The notes beneath the pieces are model-generated. The model saw nothing but the letters and a program-made list of their open reading frames with translations. It was not told the origin of the DNA and ran no database searches. A DNA stretch of 64,000 nt from Deltaproteobacteria bacterium (GTDB taxonomy: Bacteria; Desulfobacterota; Desulfobacteria; Desulfobacterales; B30-G6): assembly GCA_022340465.1 (NCBI GenBank), contig JAJDNW010000044.1, forward strand, positions 31,197-95,196, given 5' to 3'. Positions 10,779 through 19,280 of the stretch are shown here, piece by piece. Within the stretch, counting starts at the first letter, position 1. Each line of letters opens with the position of its first letter. A program made the translations under genes and the position numbers.

Positions 10779-12098
10779 TTGAGCGACCCGCCCTCACGAT
10801 TTTCAGCAAAAAAACGCCGGCCTTTCTTCTATGGCTGGATCGTCATCGCCGTGGGCTTCGTTACCCTGAGCATCGCCTTCGGCATCTGGTACTCCTATTC
10901 CGTCTTTTTCCTCTCCATCGTGAGCGAATTCGGCTGGGACCGGGCGGCGGCATCCAGCATCTTCTCCATATTTCTCGTCTGCCATGCCTTGATGGGGCTG
11001 TTAACCGGATTTCTGCAGGACCGCTACGGCCCCAGGCTGGTCATTCCCGTGGGCGCCTTTATTCTGGGAGGGGCTTTGATATTGACCAGCCGCGCCCACA
11101 ACCTCTGGCAGTTTTACCTGACTTACGGCGTATTGGCCGGCGCCAGCGTCAGTCTGTTGGGGTTTACCTCCCACTCGGCCTTTCTGCCCAACTGGTTCGA
11201 GCGCAAAAGGGGGCTGGCGGTCGGCATCGCCACCGCCGGCATCGGCTTCGGCATGCTGGTGATCGTGCCCCTGGTCGAAAAGGCGATTGGGAGGTTCGGC
11301 TGGCGCAGCACCTACATCCTGCTAGCCGCCCTGGTAATTCTCGTTGCGGCGCCCCTGAACGCGCTGCTTTCACGGCGCAACCCGGCCGACCTCGATCTGA
11401 AGCCCGATGGCGATCCTGCGGGAAAACGGGTCGATCAGCCCCACCATTTCATGGTGATGAAAATCATCGATGCCGATTGGGCCAACCGGGAGTGGACATG
11501 GCTAAAGGCCCTGCAAACCAGGCGGTTCTGGTTCATGGTCTTAGCGTTTTTCTGCCTCTCCTATGCCTATCAGGGAACGCTGCTGCATTCGGTCTCCTCC
11601 ATGGTGGACGCCGGGTTGACCAGGCAAAAAGCGGCCGCCTGTTTCGGGGTTCTGGGTATTTTGGGATCCATCGGAAAAATATTGTTCGGATCGCTGTCCG
11701 ACCGCTTCGGCCGTGAGCGCGCCAACACGGTCGGCATCACCGCCGCCGCCGTCGGCATTGTTTGCCTGATCAATACCACCACCCCCGACAGCGTGCTGCC
11801 CCTGGTATTTGCGACGCTGTTCGGACTCGGTTACGGTGCGGCGGCTCCAATGATGCCTTCTGTGAGTGCGGACATCTTCCTGGGAAGATCGTTCGGACTG
11901 ATCTTCGGTATGATCAGTATGGGCAGCGGTGCCGGCGGCGCCCTGGGATCCTTCCTGACCGGCGCCCTGCGGGATGCAAGCGGCGACTACACCCTGCCCC
12001 TGTCCCTGTGCACCCTGAGCCTGGCATGCTCCTGCCTGTTCGTGTGGCTGGCCGGGCCCCGCAAGGTCAGGCGGATGGTAAAAAACGACAAGCATTGA
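10779..12098 (+). CDS. MFS transporter, monocarboxylate/oxalate-formate type
   Basis: This major-facilitator carrier of about 439 residues has twelve predicted helices. The first opens with FFYGWIVIAVGFVTLSIAFG and is followed by FLQDRYGPRLV, the loop 2-3 signature. The run LGFTSHSAFLPNWFERKRGLA, then GIATAGIGFGML, is characteristic of the MCT-like and oxalate/formate antiporter families, and SLSDRFGRERAN is the second-half loop. The TTG at 10779 is preferred because a GAGGAGG site sits eight bases ahead of it; an upstream ATG at 10698 would add 27 Arg-rich residues without a ribosome site. The gene ends 28 bases before the AOR-alcohol dehydrogenase fusion, so the two are likely one operon, and an organic acid is a reasonable cargo. 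Confidence 0.85.
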   Translation: MSDPPSRFSAKKRRPFFYGWIVIAVGFVTLSIAFGIWYSYSVFFLSIVSEFGWDRAAASSIFSIFLVCHALMGLLTGFLQDRYGPRLVIPVGAFILGGALILTSRAHNLWQFYLTYGVLAGASVSLLGFTSHSAFLPNWFERKRGLAVGIATAGIGFGMLVIVPLVEKAIGRFGWRSTYILLAALVILVAAPLNALLSRRNPADLDLKPDGDPAGKRVDQPHHFMVMKIIDADWANREWTWLKALQTRRFWFMVLAFFCLSYAYQGTLLHSVSSMVDAGLTRQKAAACFGVLGILGSIGKILFGSLSDRFGRERANTVGITAAAVGIVCLINTTTPDSVLPLVFATLFGLGYGAAAPMMPSVSADIFLGRSFGLIFGMISMGSGAGGALGSFLTGALRDASGDYTLPLSLCTLSLACSCLFVWLAGPRKVRRMVKNDKH

Positions 12099-12126
12099 AC
12101 ACCTGTAACCATCGATAGGGGGAAAA

Positions 12127-14985
12127 ATGACTATGCAGTTGCTACGTGTCGACATGCAGCGTGAACGTACCGCCACAACCAGGCTCTCTGAAAAATGGCT
12201 TGCCGTCGGCGGCAGCGGGTTGATTGCAAAAATCTTGAATGACGAGGTGCCTCCCCTGACGGACCCCATGGGACCCGGCAACAAATTGATCATCGCCTGC
12301 GGCCCGCTGGCCGGAACCCGGGCGCCGCAGCTGGGGCGCATTTCGGTCGGCGCCAAGAGCCCCCTGACCCTGGGAATCAAGGAGGCCAACGCCGGCGGGC
12401 CGGCGGGGCAGCACTTGGATCAGTTGGGCTACAGGGCCATCGTCGTTGAAAACGCCGCCGATGAGGGAAAAAGTTTTTATCTCAGGCTGACCAAAAAGGG
12501 AGCCGATCTTGTTCGCGACGACACGCTGAAGGGCCTGAAAAACTACGCACTGGTGCAGCGGCTGCACGCAATCTATGGGAAGCGGGTGTCCATTGTCTGC
12601 ACGGGGCCCGCCGGGGAGAAAAAATACCGCGGCGCATCCGTATCCTTCACCGATGTTCTGGGCGATCCTTCCCGCAATGCCGCCAGGGGCGGGCTGGGTG
12701 CTGTCATGGGGGCCAAGGGGCTCAAGGCGATCGTGCTGGACGCGTCCGCAACGCCTCCGCCCGCCATGGCCGACCCCGTCCGGTTCAGGGACACGGTGAA
12801 ATCCTGGATCGACACCATGGCGCACGACATCAGCTGCGCCCTCTATTCGAAATACGGCACCCCCTTTGCGGTGGCCAATTCCGCCAATCAGGGCACCCTG
12901 CCCACCAACAATTACCGCTCGGGAACTCCCCGGGACTTTTATCGCCTCAGCGGCGAGGCCATTCAGGAAATTCTTTTCGAACGCGGGGGCCGAATGCACG
13001 GCTGCATGCCGGGCTGCGCGGTCAAATGCTCCATCATTTATCCGGACGCCGCGGGAAACCGGCTCGCCTCGGCCTATGAGTACGAAACCATTGCCCTTTT
13101 GGGGGCCAATCTGGGCATTTTGGACCTGGATGCCATCGGCAGGTTGAAATTCATCTGCGACGACCTGGGACTGGATGCCATCGAAACCGGCGCCAGCCTG
13201 GGAGTGGCCGCCGACGCCGGCCGGATGGAGCTGGGAGACGCGGAGGCCGCGGAAAAACTTCTGCTGGAGATAGAGCGGGGCACCGAGTTCGGTCAAGCGT
13301 TGGCCAACGGGGTTGTCGCCACGGCCGAGGCCCTGAATGTCAAACGCGTTCCCGCCTATAAGGGGCAGGCGCTGCCCGGTCACGATCCCAGGGCCGTGAA
13401 GGGCACCGGCGTGACCTACGTCACCAGTCCCATGGGCGCCGATCACACGGCCGGCCTCACCTATCGCATTCCCAAAAAGAAAGAAAACCAGGCCGCAAAC
13501 TCGCTCCGCTCCCAGGTGGAGGCGGCGGTCTGCGACACCTTCGGATACTGTCTGAACGCGGTCCCCGGGGGGCAGGCTTCCCTGTACGACTTCCTGGCCA
13601 CCTTGATGAACGCCCGCTTTGGCACGGAACTGACCCGGGATGATATCGTGGAATGCGGCAAGCAGACCTTGAAGGATCAGCTGCACTTCAATCAGCAGGC
13701 CGAATTCGCCCGCGCGGAAGATCTATCGACAACCTTTTTCAGGTCCGAAGCCCTCGCGCCGACAGAGCAGGTCTTCGACGTGCCGGATCAGGATCTCGAT
13801 GGTTTCTGGGAGCGGCTGGACGGTTTCAAGGTCAGGGAAAAGCAGTGGGAAGTCCGTATACCGCCCATGCCTGAAACCATGATCGGCGCAGGCGTTGTTA
13901 AAAAAATGGGCAAAGCGGCCGCCGGGCTCAAGATGCAAAAGGCGCTGGTGGTTTCGGACCGGGTGATGCAGCGCACGGGACGTGTCGACGACGTGTGCGC
14001 CATCCTCGACAGGGCCGGCATCGCCGCCCACGCTTTTCTGGATATCGAGCCCGACCCCCCGGTGGAGCTGATCGAAACCGCCGGCGATGTGTACAGGGCC
14101 AAGGGGTGCGACGGCATCGTGGGACTGGGCGGGGGGAGCAGCCTGGATGCCGCCAAGGCCATCGCCCTGCGGGTTACCCATCCCGGGGCATTGACCGAAT
14201 ATGAAAGCATCGTGGGCGGAACGGCGAAAGTGAAGCCCATCCTACCCCCCGTTATCTGCATCCCCACGACCTCGGGAACCGGCAGCGAAATGAATCCCTA
14301 TGCGGTCATTACCAACAAGCGGCGCAACGTCAAATTCATGCTCATGAGCAACCACCTGATCCCCAAACTGGCCGTCATCGATCCGCAGTACTGCATGAGC
14401 ATGCCGCCAGGATTGACGCGGGAATCGGGCATAGACGCCCTGGCCCACTGCGTCGAGGGCTATGTCGCCCTGGCGGCGCCCTACCACCCCTACTTCGAAT
14501 CGCTGGCCCTGTATGCCACCAAGATGATCGGCCGCAGCCTGGTTACGGCTTACAAACAGCCGCATAACCTGGACGCCCGCACCGACATGTGCATGGCGGC
14601 CGCCTATGGCGGGATCGCCTTCAGCAAGGGGCTCGGGCTGGGCCATGCCGTCACGCATGTTCTTGGGGCCCACTACCACCTGCCCCACGGAAGAGCCGCC
14701 ACCATCGGTCTGCTTTGCTTCGTAAAAGCCAACAAAGATGTGTGTGCAAGGGAGTTCGGGGAGCTCGCCTTCATGCTGAACGGCGCCACGGACCTGGAAG
14801 AAGGGCTGTCGAAGCTCTACCGGAGCCTGGAGATCACGCCGACGCTGAAAGAGAGCCGCATACCCGAAAAGGACCTGGAAAAAATCGCCTTCTACACCTA
14901 CAGAGACGCGGTCAATATTGCAACCAACCCTTCCCGGTTGAGCGAGAAGAAGATACGCTCGCTGCTGGAAGAGGTCTACGACTGA
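12127..14985 (+). CDS. Fused aldehyde:ferredoxin oxidoreductase / iron-type alcohol dehydrogenase
   Basis: A single uninterrupted 952-residue frame joins two enzymes. Residues 1 to about 560 are an AFOR-family tungsto-/molybdopterin oxidoreductase. They carry the N-terminal pterin-binding domain (GPLAGTRAPQLGRISVGAKS, then AGGPAGQHLDQLGYRAIVVE), the Cys motif C293-x3-C297-x3-C301, EYET at 318-321, and the two pterin motifs DDLGLD (345-350) and DTFGYC (470-475), the last giving the fourth cluster Cys. Residues from about 572 to 952 are a complete Fe-ADH domain. It has GGGSSLDAAK (668-677), PTTSGTGSE (713-721) and all four metal ligands D770, H774, H840 and H854. AFOR enzymes interconvert acids and aldehydes with ferredoxin, and Fe-ADH interconverts aldehydes and alcohols with NAD(P)H, so the fusion could link acid to alcohol without releasing the aldehyde. 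Direction and substrate are inference. The Cys spacing is CX3CX3C rather than the common CX2CX3C. Confidence 0.9.
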   Translation: MTMQLLRVDMQRERTATTRLSEKWLAVGGSGLIAKILNDEVPPLTDPMGPGNKLIIACGPLAGTRAPQLGRISVGAKSPLTLGIKEANAGGPAGQHLDQLGYRAIVVENAADEGKSFYLRLTKKGADLVRDDTLKGLKNYALVQRLHAIYGKRVSIVCTGPAGEKKYRGASVSFTDVLGDPSRNAARGGLGAVMGAKGLKAIVLDASATPPPAMADPVRFRDTVKSWIDTMAHDISCALYSKYGTPFAVANSANQGTLPTNNYRSGTPRDFYRLSGEAIQEILFERGGRMHGCMPGCAVKCSIIYPDAAGNRLASAYEYETIALLGANLGILDLDAIGRLKFICDDLGLDAIETGASLGVAADAGRMELGDAEAAEKLLLEIERGTEFGQALANGVVATAEALNVKRVPAYKGQALPGHDPRAVKGTGVTYVTSPMGADHTAGLTYRIPKKKENQAANSLRSQVEAAVCDTFGYCLNAVPGGQASLYDFLATLMNARFGTELTRDDIVECGKQTLKDQLHFNQQAEFARAEDLSTTFFRSEALAPTEQVFDVPDQDLDGFWERLDGFKVREKQWEVRIPPMPETMIGAGVVKKMGKAAAGLKMQKALVVSDRVMQRTGRVDDVCAILDRAGIAAHAFLDIEPDPPVELIETAGDVYRAKGCDGIVGLGGGSSLDAAKAIALRVTHPGALTEYESIVGGTAKVKPILPPVICIPTTSGTGSEMNPYAVITNKRRNVKFMLMSNHLIPKLAVIDPQYCMSMPPGLTRESGIDALAHCVEGYVALAAPYHPYFESLALYATKMIGRSLVTAYKQPHNLDARTDMCMAAAYGGIAFSKGLGLGHAVTHVLGAHYHLPHGRAATIGLLCFVKANKDVCAREFGELAFMLNGATDLEEGLSKLYRSLEITPTLKESRIPEKDLEKIAFYTYRDAVNIATNPSRLSEKKIRSLLEEVYD

Positions 14986-15228
14986 CCCTCAGCCAAAAAT
15001 CAGAGGTCGGAGGTCGGAGGTCAGGCGTCAGAGGTAATGGGTGATCGGTGAGTGGCTGGCGCATGGCAGGGTTGAAACCCTGCGCTACATATCCGTAAGC
15101 TTTATGCTATGTAGGCCAGGGCTTCAGCCCTGAAAATCGAATAGCCCTATGCCGAAAACCACTTAAAACTTAAAACTGTAAATTCGCAATCCACAATTCC
15201 CAATCCGTCAATCCAGATGATTCCTTTT
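14986..15228. repeat. Intergenic repeat region with REP-like hairpins
   Basis: No gene is seen between two convergent stops. It holds direct copies of a ggtcggaggtc motif (15002-15025), two hairpins cagggttgaaaccctg (about 15067-15083) and cagggcttcagccctg (about 15118-15133), and an AT-rich tract of the aattcgcaatccacaattcc type (15181-15200). The same tract types recur near 21770, 43386 and 45421. Confidence 0.55.
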
Positions 15229-15642
15229 TCATGGTGCATCGAGCGGTCGGAATTTGGGAAGGCTGACCGCATCCGTGACATCCTCCCAGGCGACCGTTAC
15301 GGGCATGTCGCATGTAACCGCTTCGTGGGAGCAGCCGACGATATTGGTCAGCAAATGGGGCCCCTCCGTCAGGGCGACCACGGCAACGACGTAAGGCAGA
15401 TCATCCTTGAACGCCTGTTGGAAAGCCTGGTGATAGACCGTATAGGTGTAGACCCTTCCCCTGCCGCTCGACTCTATCCAGACGGTCTGCCGGGAATGGC
15501 ATTGCGGGCAGATAATGGCAGGAGGCCAGCGGACATGCCCGCATGCCTCGCATTGCTGGAAACGGAGCCTGTGTTCCCGGCATCCCTCCCAAAACGGTTT
15601 CCTGTCTCCATCCGGTTCCGGCAACGGTTTGTGGTAGCCCAT
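15229..15642 (-). CDS. DUF35 / zinc-ribbon OB-fold acyl-CoA-associated protein
   Basis: This 137-residue protein has the DUF35 layout. An N-terminal helix (KPLPEPDGDRKPFWEG) is followed by a four-Cys rubredoxin-like zinc ribbon CEACG-x10-CPQCH at about residues 31-49 and then a beta-rich OB fold (GRGRVYTYTVYH). DUF35 proteins partner with thiolase-like lipid-transfer enzymes, as ChsH2 does with Ltp2 aldolase in steroid side-chain breakdown, or carry acyl-CoA groups in hydratases. Here it lies six bases downstream of a thiolase-like gene in the same orientation, so the two probably form one complex. The substrate is not known. Confidence 0.85.
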   Translation of the reverse strand: MGYHKPLPEPDGDRKPFWEGCREHRLRFQQCEACGHVRWPPAIICPQCHSRQTVWIESSGRGRVYTYTVYHQAFQQAFKDDLPYVVAVVALTEGPHLLTNIVGCSHEAVTCDMPVTVAWEDVTDAVSLPKFRPLDAP

Positions 15643-15648
15643 ATTCGG

Positions 15649-16821
15649 TTATGCCCTCCCTAGTATGCAGCAGGCATGGGACTGAAGAATGCCCCCATTG
15701 TCGCTGCAGAGAATTATTTGCGGCGCCTTCGTGTTTGTCTGCGGACCGAGCTGTCGTTTCCCGCACCTTCCCATCAGCTGCATGACCGCCTCCGACAAAG
15801 GTGTCAGCCCCATGAAATAGGCCTCTGAAAGCTGTCCGCCGGACGTGTTCACGGGCATCCTCCCCCCGGGTTCGATGGTGCCGTCCTCGAGCCACGCCTC
15901 CCCCTCCCCCGGCGCGAAAAAGCCGTATTCCTGAAGCGTAAGCTCCACGGTGTAGGTGAAGCAGTCGTATATCTGGCAGGCATCGACATCGCCGGGAGTG
16001 ACGCCGGCCATGGCAAAGGCCTGCTCACCCGCCTGTTTGGCGCCCGTGGGGCCGGCCATGTACGTGGACTGGGCGATTTCGCTCGAAGGGTTGTGGTGCC
16101 CCAGACCCATGATGTAAACGGGCGGGCGCTTCAGGTCACGGGCCCTTTCGGCGGTGGTCACCACCAGCGCCCGGCCGCCGTCCGAGATCTGGCATATGTC
16201 AAACCGGCGGAAGGGTTCGACCACATAGTCGCAGTGGTAATAGTCCTCGAAAGACATGGGACTGGCATACATGGTCGCTTCCGGATTCAGGTTGGCCCAT
16301 TTCCGCTGCCCGGCGGCAATGTGTTTCCAGGTTTCCGGCCCTGTGCCGAACACGTGCATGCCCCTCTGCGCGGCCAGGGCGTAATCCGCCGCGGCCCCCC
16401 AGTGGCCGAAAACGACATTGTCGCCGGCATGGGTCGCCATGTGCTCCATCGTTTGGGCCATGCCGCCTCCGGAAAGACCGCTGTGCCCGTAAGTTATGAG
16501 GACGTGGCGGCAGAGCCCCGCATTGAGCACGCCAACTGCGTGCTGCAGGTGGTTCCGCGATCAGTTGGCGTCCTGAGCGGCGTACAGGGGCGTTATGCCC
16601 AGATGCTGGGCAATGACCTGCGGGGTCGCGTCCAGCTCACCCGGACAGGGAGGAAAGTGCCGGTAGCTGATAAGCCCGTCGATCTCCCCCTTGTCAAGGC
16701 CGGCATCCTCGATGGCATTGGCACAGGCTTCCAAGTGAAAACTGAGCGATGTGCGCCCGGGAACCTTTCCCTGGGGCGTGTATCCCACGCCGGCAATGGC
16801 GCACTTGTTTTTCAGGCCCAT
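15649..16821 (-). CDS. Thiolase-like (SCP-x/Ltp type) protein with one in-frame TGA; pseudogene or candidate selenoprotein
   Basis: Two segments in the same frame, 16821-16564 (86 codons) and 16560-15649, are separated only by TGA at 16563-16561. Together they make a normal-length, about 390-residue non-condensing thiolase of the lipid-transfer/aldolase type. The N-terminus is CAIAGVGYTPQGKVPG, the central run is GLCRHVLITYGHSG, IYDCFTYTVELTLQEYGF is in the C-terminal half, and NTSGGQLSEAYFMG is near the end. The TGA replaces residue 87, between AAQDAN and SRNHLQHA, within about two residues of where the nucleophilic Cys of classical thiolases aligns. A 7-bp hairpin with loop AGTTG begins 16 bases later. 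Either a nonsense mutation broke the gene recently, since no other disruption is seen, or TGA is read as selenocysteine. Its partner is the DUF35 gene just downstream. Confidence 0.75.
16526..16544 (-). promoter_or_regulatory. SECIS-like hairpin after the in-frame TGA of the thiolase gene
   Basis: On the minus strand agcacgc, loop agttg, gcgtgct form a perfect 7-bp stem whose loop starts 23 bases after the TGA and has G as its second base. That fits the loose bacterial SECIS rules (short stem, small loop, G in the first two loop positions, 16-37 bases from UGA). GC-rich coding DNA can form such hairpins by chance. Confidence 0.3.
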
Positions 16822-16901
16822 ATCCCTCCTCCTTTCAGGTCTTCATGCGTTTTTTGCTTTTCTATCACACGCCATCGCGCTTTTCAATTTCCATCTGCAT
16901 C

Positions 16902-16929
16902 TTGACAATTTGACGTTATACCCTAATTT
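16902..16929 (+). promoter_or_regulatory. Possible sigma-70 promoter for the NTF2-like gene
   Basis: TTGACA at 16902-16907, a 16-base spacer and TAATTT at 16924-16929 lie about 110 bases upstream of the start at 17040, in the divergent gap between the thiolase-like and NTF2-like genes. Confidence 0.3.
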
Positions 16930-17039
16930 TATCTTATGTCACATTGTGGCCACTCTATACTATTCGTGAATCGCCACAATTAAACCGAATTGAATAATGT
17001 CTTTTGCTATTATTTGACAGCAAATTTTGGGAGAGTAAA

Positions 17040-17465
17040 ATGAACGCATATGAACACACAGGAAGCGAAGTAGATCTGAAGGCTATCGATAGTGTTCGAG
17101 ACGCGCACGTAGCCGCTGTCAATGGTGGTGACGCCCGGGCATGGGCGGCACAGTTCACCGACGACGGGGTGCAAATGCCTCCTAATATGCCGGCGAATGT
17201 CGGGCGACCGGCGATCGAAGCCTGGTCAAAGGGTTTCATGAATTTGTTTGGCCTGACGTTTGACCTCTCGGTGGAGGAGGTGCGGGTACTGGGCGAATGG
17301 GCGTTCGAGCAGGGTACATACACGATCGGCCTCAACCCTAAATCAGGAGGTCCGCCCATGCAGGACGCGGGCAAATATATCACGGTCTACCAGAGGAAAT
17401 CCGGCGAGAGATGGCGGATGGCTCGCGACATATGGAACAGCAGCAACCCAGCGGCGGGGCAGTAG
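17040..17465 (+). CDS. SnoaL/DUF4440-like NTF2-fold protein
   Basis: This protein of about 141 residues has the NTF2/SnoaL fold pattern. An N-terminal helix (DLKAIDSVRDAHVAAVNGGD) is followed by the conserved turn WAAQFTDDGVQMPPN, a second helix GRPAIEAWSKGF and curved beta strands ending KYITVYQRKSGERWRMARDIWNSS. Proteins of this fold include ketosteroid isomerases, polyketide cyclases and calcium/calmodulin-kinase-like association domains, most uncharacterised. The ATG at 17040 is chosen for the GGGAGAG ribosome site; the ATG 36 bases upstream lacks one. It stands alone, divergent from the thiolase/DUF35 pair, and its substrate is unknown. Confidence 0.8.
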   Translation: MNAYEHTGSEVDLKAIDSVRDAHVAAVNGGDARAWAAQFTDDGVQMPPNMPANVGRPAIEAWSKGFMNLFGLTFDLSVEEVRVLGEWAFEQGTYTIGLNPKSGGPPMQDAGKYITVYQRKSGERWRMARDIWNSSNPAAGQ

Positions 17466-17791
17466 ATAAAGGCGCAAAAGACAAAAAGGGCAATGTTAGG
17501 CGTCGAGGGTTCAAGCAATCCGGTGTTAGTCTGTTCGGATCTTTTAAAGTTCGGTCATTTGATGTTGTCTAGGATTTCGGATTTGGTGCTTGGAATTTTA
17601 TACCCCCTATTGCCGGCACTGGCACATAACTCCGACCTGACCCAAAAGGACCAGAATTTCAATACGTCACTTAAAAACATCTATCTCCTGTGACGCTTCT
17701 TTTGCATTATCCGGATAAGGTTGATATTTTAACCGGCGCATGCAAAGGTGCAAGGAGAGAATTTCCATACCCGGTACTAACGGAGGCAGGC
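17466..17791. repeat. Intergenic region with a dispersed AT-rich repeat
   Basis: No gene is seen. A tract of the catttgatgttgtctaggat type continuing ttcggatttggtgcttgg (about 17557-17595) recurs with few changes near 48549-48594. The rest shows nothing recognisable. Confidence 0.5.
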
Positions 17792-18007
17792 ATGGTTACG
17801 CGGAAAACATGGATCATATGCAGTCATGTGATGAACGGTTCGGCTGAAAAGGTGACCCTCAGCCCGGACCGGCTTTGTTTGTGCGATCGGTGTATGGACA
17901 CGGTCACCAATGTTCAAACTGCGGACGTTCAAATTGTGGAGGAGGATCGTCTGCTCGGAATGCTGGAGGATTTTAAAACGGTGGTCGGCAGAGAACATAT
18001 CGGGTAA
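17792..18007 (+). CDS. Small Cys-rich protein, function unknown
   Basis: This 71-residue protein starts at an ATG preceded by CGGAGGCAGGC. It contains a possible zinc-binding set: an isolated Cys in WIICSHV and a CLCDRC cluster near the middle, followed by a Val/Glu-rich C-terminal half. The CxCxxC pattern is seen in small metal-binding or treble-clef proteins. An in-frame start 102 bases upstream has no ribosome site. No family was recognised. The neighbour on the other strand is another small zinc-ribbon protein. Confidence 0.55.
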   Translation: MVTRKTWIICSHVMNGSAEKVTLSPDRLCLCDRCMDTVTNVQTADVQIVEEDRLLGMLEDFKTVVGREHIG

Positions 18008-18059
18008 ACCGGGGGTGAACGGCCGGCCTTCCCGGGTTGCCCAAAAGGCTTTCAGCGCG

Positions 18060-18233
18060 TCAGTCGTCTAGGTGGGTGTCTTTCCGGTATATCAAATCAT
18101 CAAACAATTCTTTGTAGCTTTCGAGTTCAATGGCGGTGCCGCACTCTCTGCAGACAACGACGGTTTTGTTGTTGGTGGCCATCAGCTCGACATTCCTTTT
18201 ACAGTAGACGCAAATGATTTCATTCCGGTTCAT
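18060..18233 (-). CDS. Small zinc-ribbon protein
   Basis: A 57-residue protein with two CxxC knuckles (CVYCK and CRECG) 20 residues apart forms a textbook zinc ribbon, followed by an acidic C-terminal tail ending KDTHLDD. The start at 18233 is favoured by an AGGAG site six bases ahead; an upstream ATG would add five residues. Such small ribbons may act as adaptor or nucleic-acid-binding domains, but no specific role can be assigned. It is convergent with the small Cys-rich gene at 17792. Confidence 0.7.
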   Translation of the reverse strand: MNRNEIICVYCKRNVELMATNNKTVVVCRECGTAIELESYKELFDDLIYRKDTHLDD

Positions 18234-18449
18234 GCTATCTCCTGTCACGCGGCGAATTACGGCCCCGGTAAGGTGTGATACGGTATTCTCACAAAGATCG
18301 GTTGTAATGTCAACCTAGGGCGGCAAAGCTGAAACAACCTCCCTGCCGCGTTTACGGGCCGATGTTTTTTTACTGGACGGTTCGACCGTCTCTTATCACA
18401 GCCCAAACGGATTGGGTACAAACCAATCCAGCACGGAGTCTATACTATA

Positions 18450-18478
18450 TTGACAATAATAACAAATCATTGTCTAAT
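18450..18478 (+). promoter_or_regulatory. Sigma-70-type promoter upstream of the PilZ gene
   Basis: TTGACA at 18450-18455, a 17-base spacer and TCTAAT at 18473-18478 lie about 55 bases upstream of the PilZ start. A 7-bp inverted repeat (ggattgg at 18409-18415 and ccaatcc at 18423-18429) lies just upstream and may be a regulator site. Confidence 0.5.
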
Positions 18479-18531
18479 AGATAGTGGGCTGTTTACGCAA
18501 TTTTAGGGTCGTTAACAGACAAGGGGGGGGA

Positions 18532-19191
18532 ATGGCGTCCGAAAAGAAACTCAAAAAAAACCAGAGTACCGACCTGAACATTAAACTGGCCACAGACCTG
18601 CTGCTGCAATTCAAAGACATCAAGGGGTTTTTTCCCAGTTACCTCATCGGGATGAAGCCCGGTGTGTTCCTGATCATTAAAACGCCCACCATCATCACCA
18701 AGGAAAAAATATTGTCCAGGGGGTCGTCCCTGATGGTACGCCATACGCACCTGGGTGATGTATACCGGTTCAAAACCAAGGTTATCGGCACCAATCAGAA
18801 ACCGTTCAAGGTGACCTATCTGTCCTATCCCGACGTGGTCGAAAAGATAGAATTTCGCGATTCGCAGAGGGTCCATTGCTTTTTCCCGGCGACACTTGCG
18901 TATAACGATATGCAGGTCAAGGGCATGGTCAGCGACATTAGCCTCGGGGGGTGTAAATTCAGAACCGATGACATCGAGCAGGTCGAAGGGCTCGTGTTAA
19001 AAAAGGAAGGCAGCGTCACCGTCCGATTTCCCCTGCTGGGCCTCGATGGAATCAGGGCCTTCGACGGAAAAATAAAAAAGATCGAATTCGATGTCAGCTT
19101 CTCGCTGGGAATCGGCTTTCGCGACCTCGATGAACCATCCTCCGGGGTGATCACTTCCTATATCGAGAGCGCCAGGGAATACCACATATAG
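18532..19191 (+). CDS. PilZ-domain c-di-GMP-binding protein (YcgR-like)
   Basis: This protein of about 219 residues has an N-terminal YcgR-type beta domain (LLLQFKDIKGFFPSYLIGMKPG, then RGSSLMVRHTHLGDVYRF). A C-terminal PilZ domain begins FRDSQRVHCFFPATLAY and contains DISLGGCKF, the D-x-S-x-x-G c-di-GMP motif. The usual RxxxR motif is weak here, with only one clear Arg in DSQRVHC. Such proteins slow flagella or adjust surface behaviour when c-di-GMP rises. The start at 18532 follows a run of Gs; an upstream ATG would add 16 residues. A good promoter lies 55 bases upstream. The next gene is a sigma-54 activator. Confidence 0.85.
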   Translation: MASEKKLKKNQSTDLNIKLATDLLLQFKDIKGFFPSYLIGMKPGVFLIIKTPTIITKEKILSRGSSLMVRHTHLGDVYRFKTKVIGTNQKPFKVTYLSYPDVVEKIEFRDSQRVHCFFPATLAYNDMQVKGMVSDISLGGCKFRTDDIEQVEGLVLKKEGSVTVRFPLLGLDGIRAFDGKIKKIEFDVSFSLGIGFRDLDEPSSGVITSYIESAREYHI

Positions 19192-19280
19192 CAACATGAC
19201 CCGGATATACCGGAAATAATAATGGGTTTTGGCAGACAGGTACTATGTTGAAACGCCTAAATTAAGAGGCCTCGCCAGGC

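Noticed and set aside
12142..13686. Long minus-strand frame opposite the AFOR domain
   Set aside because: The plus-strand frame holds all cofactor motifs; the minus frame is a shadow with Gly/Arg-rich composition.
15649..16530. Treating the two thiolase pieces as two independent genes
   Set aside because: The pieces are in the same frame, abut a single TGA and together make one normal thiolase; no ribosome site precedes the second piece.
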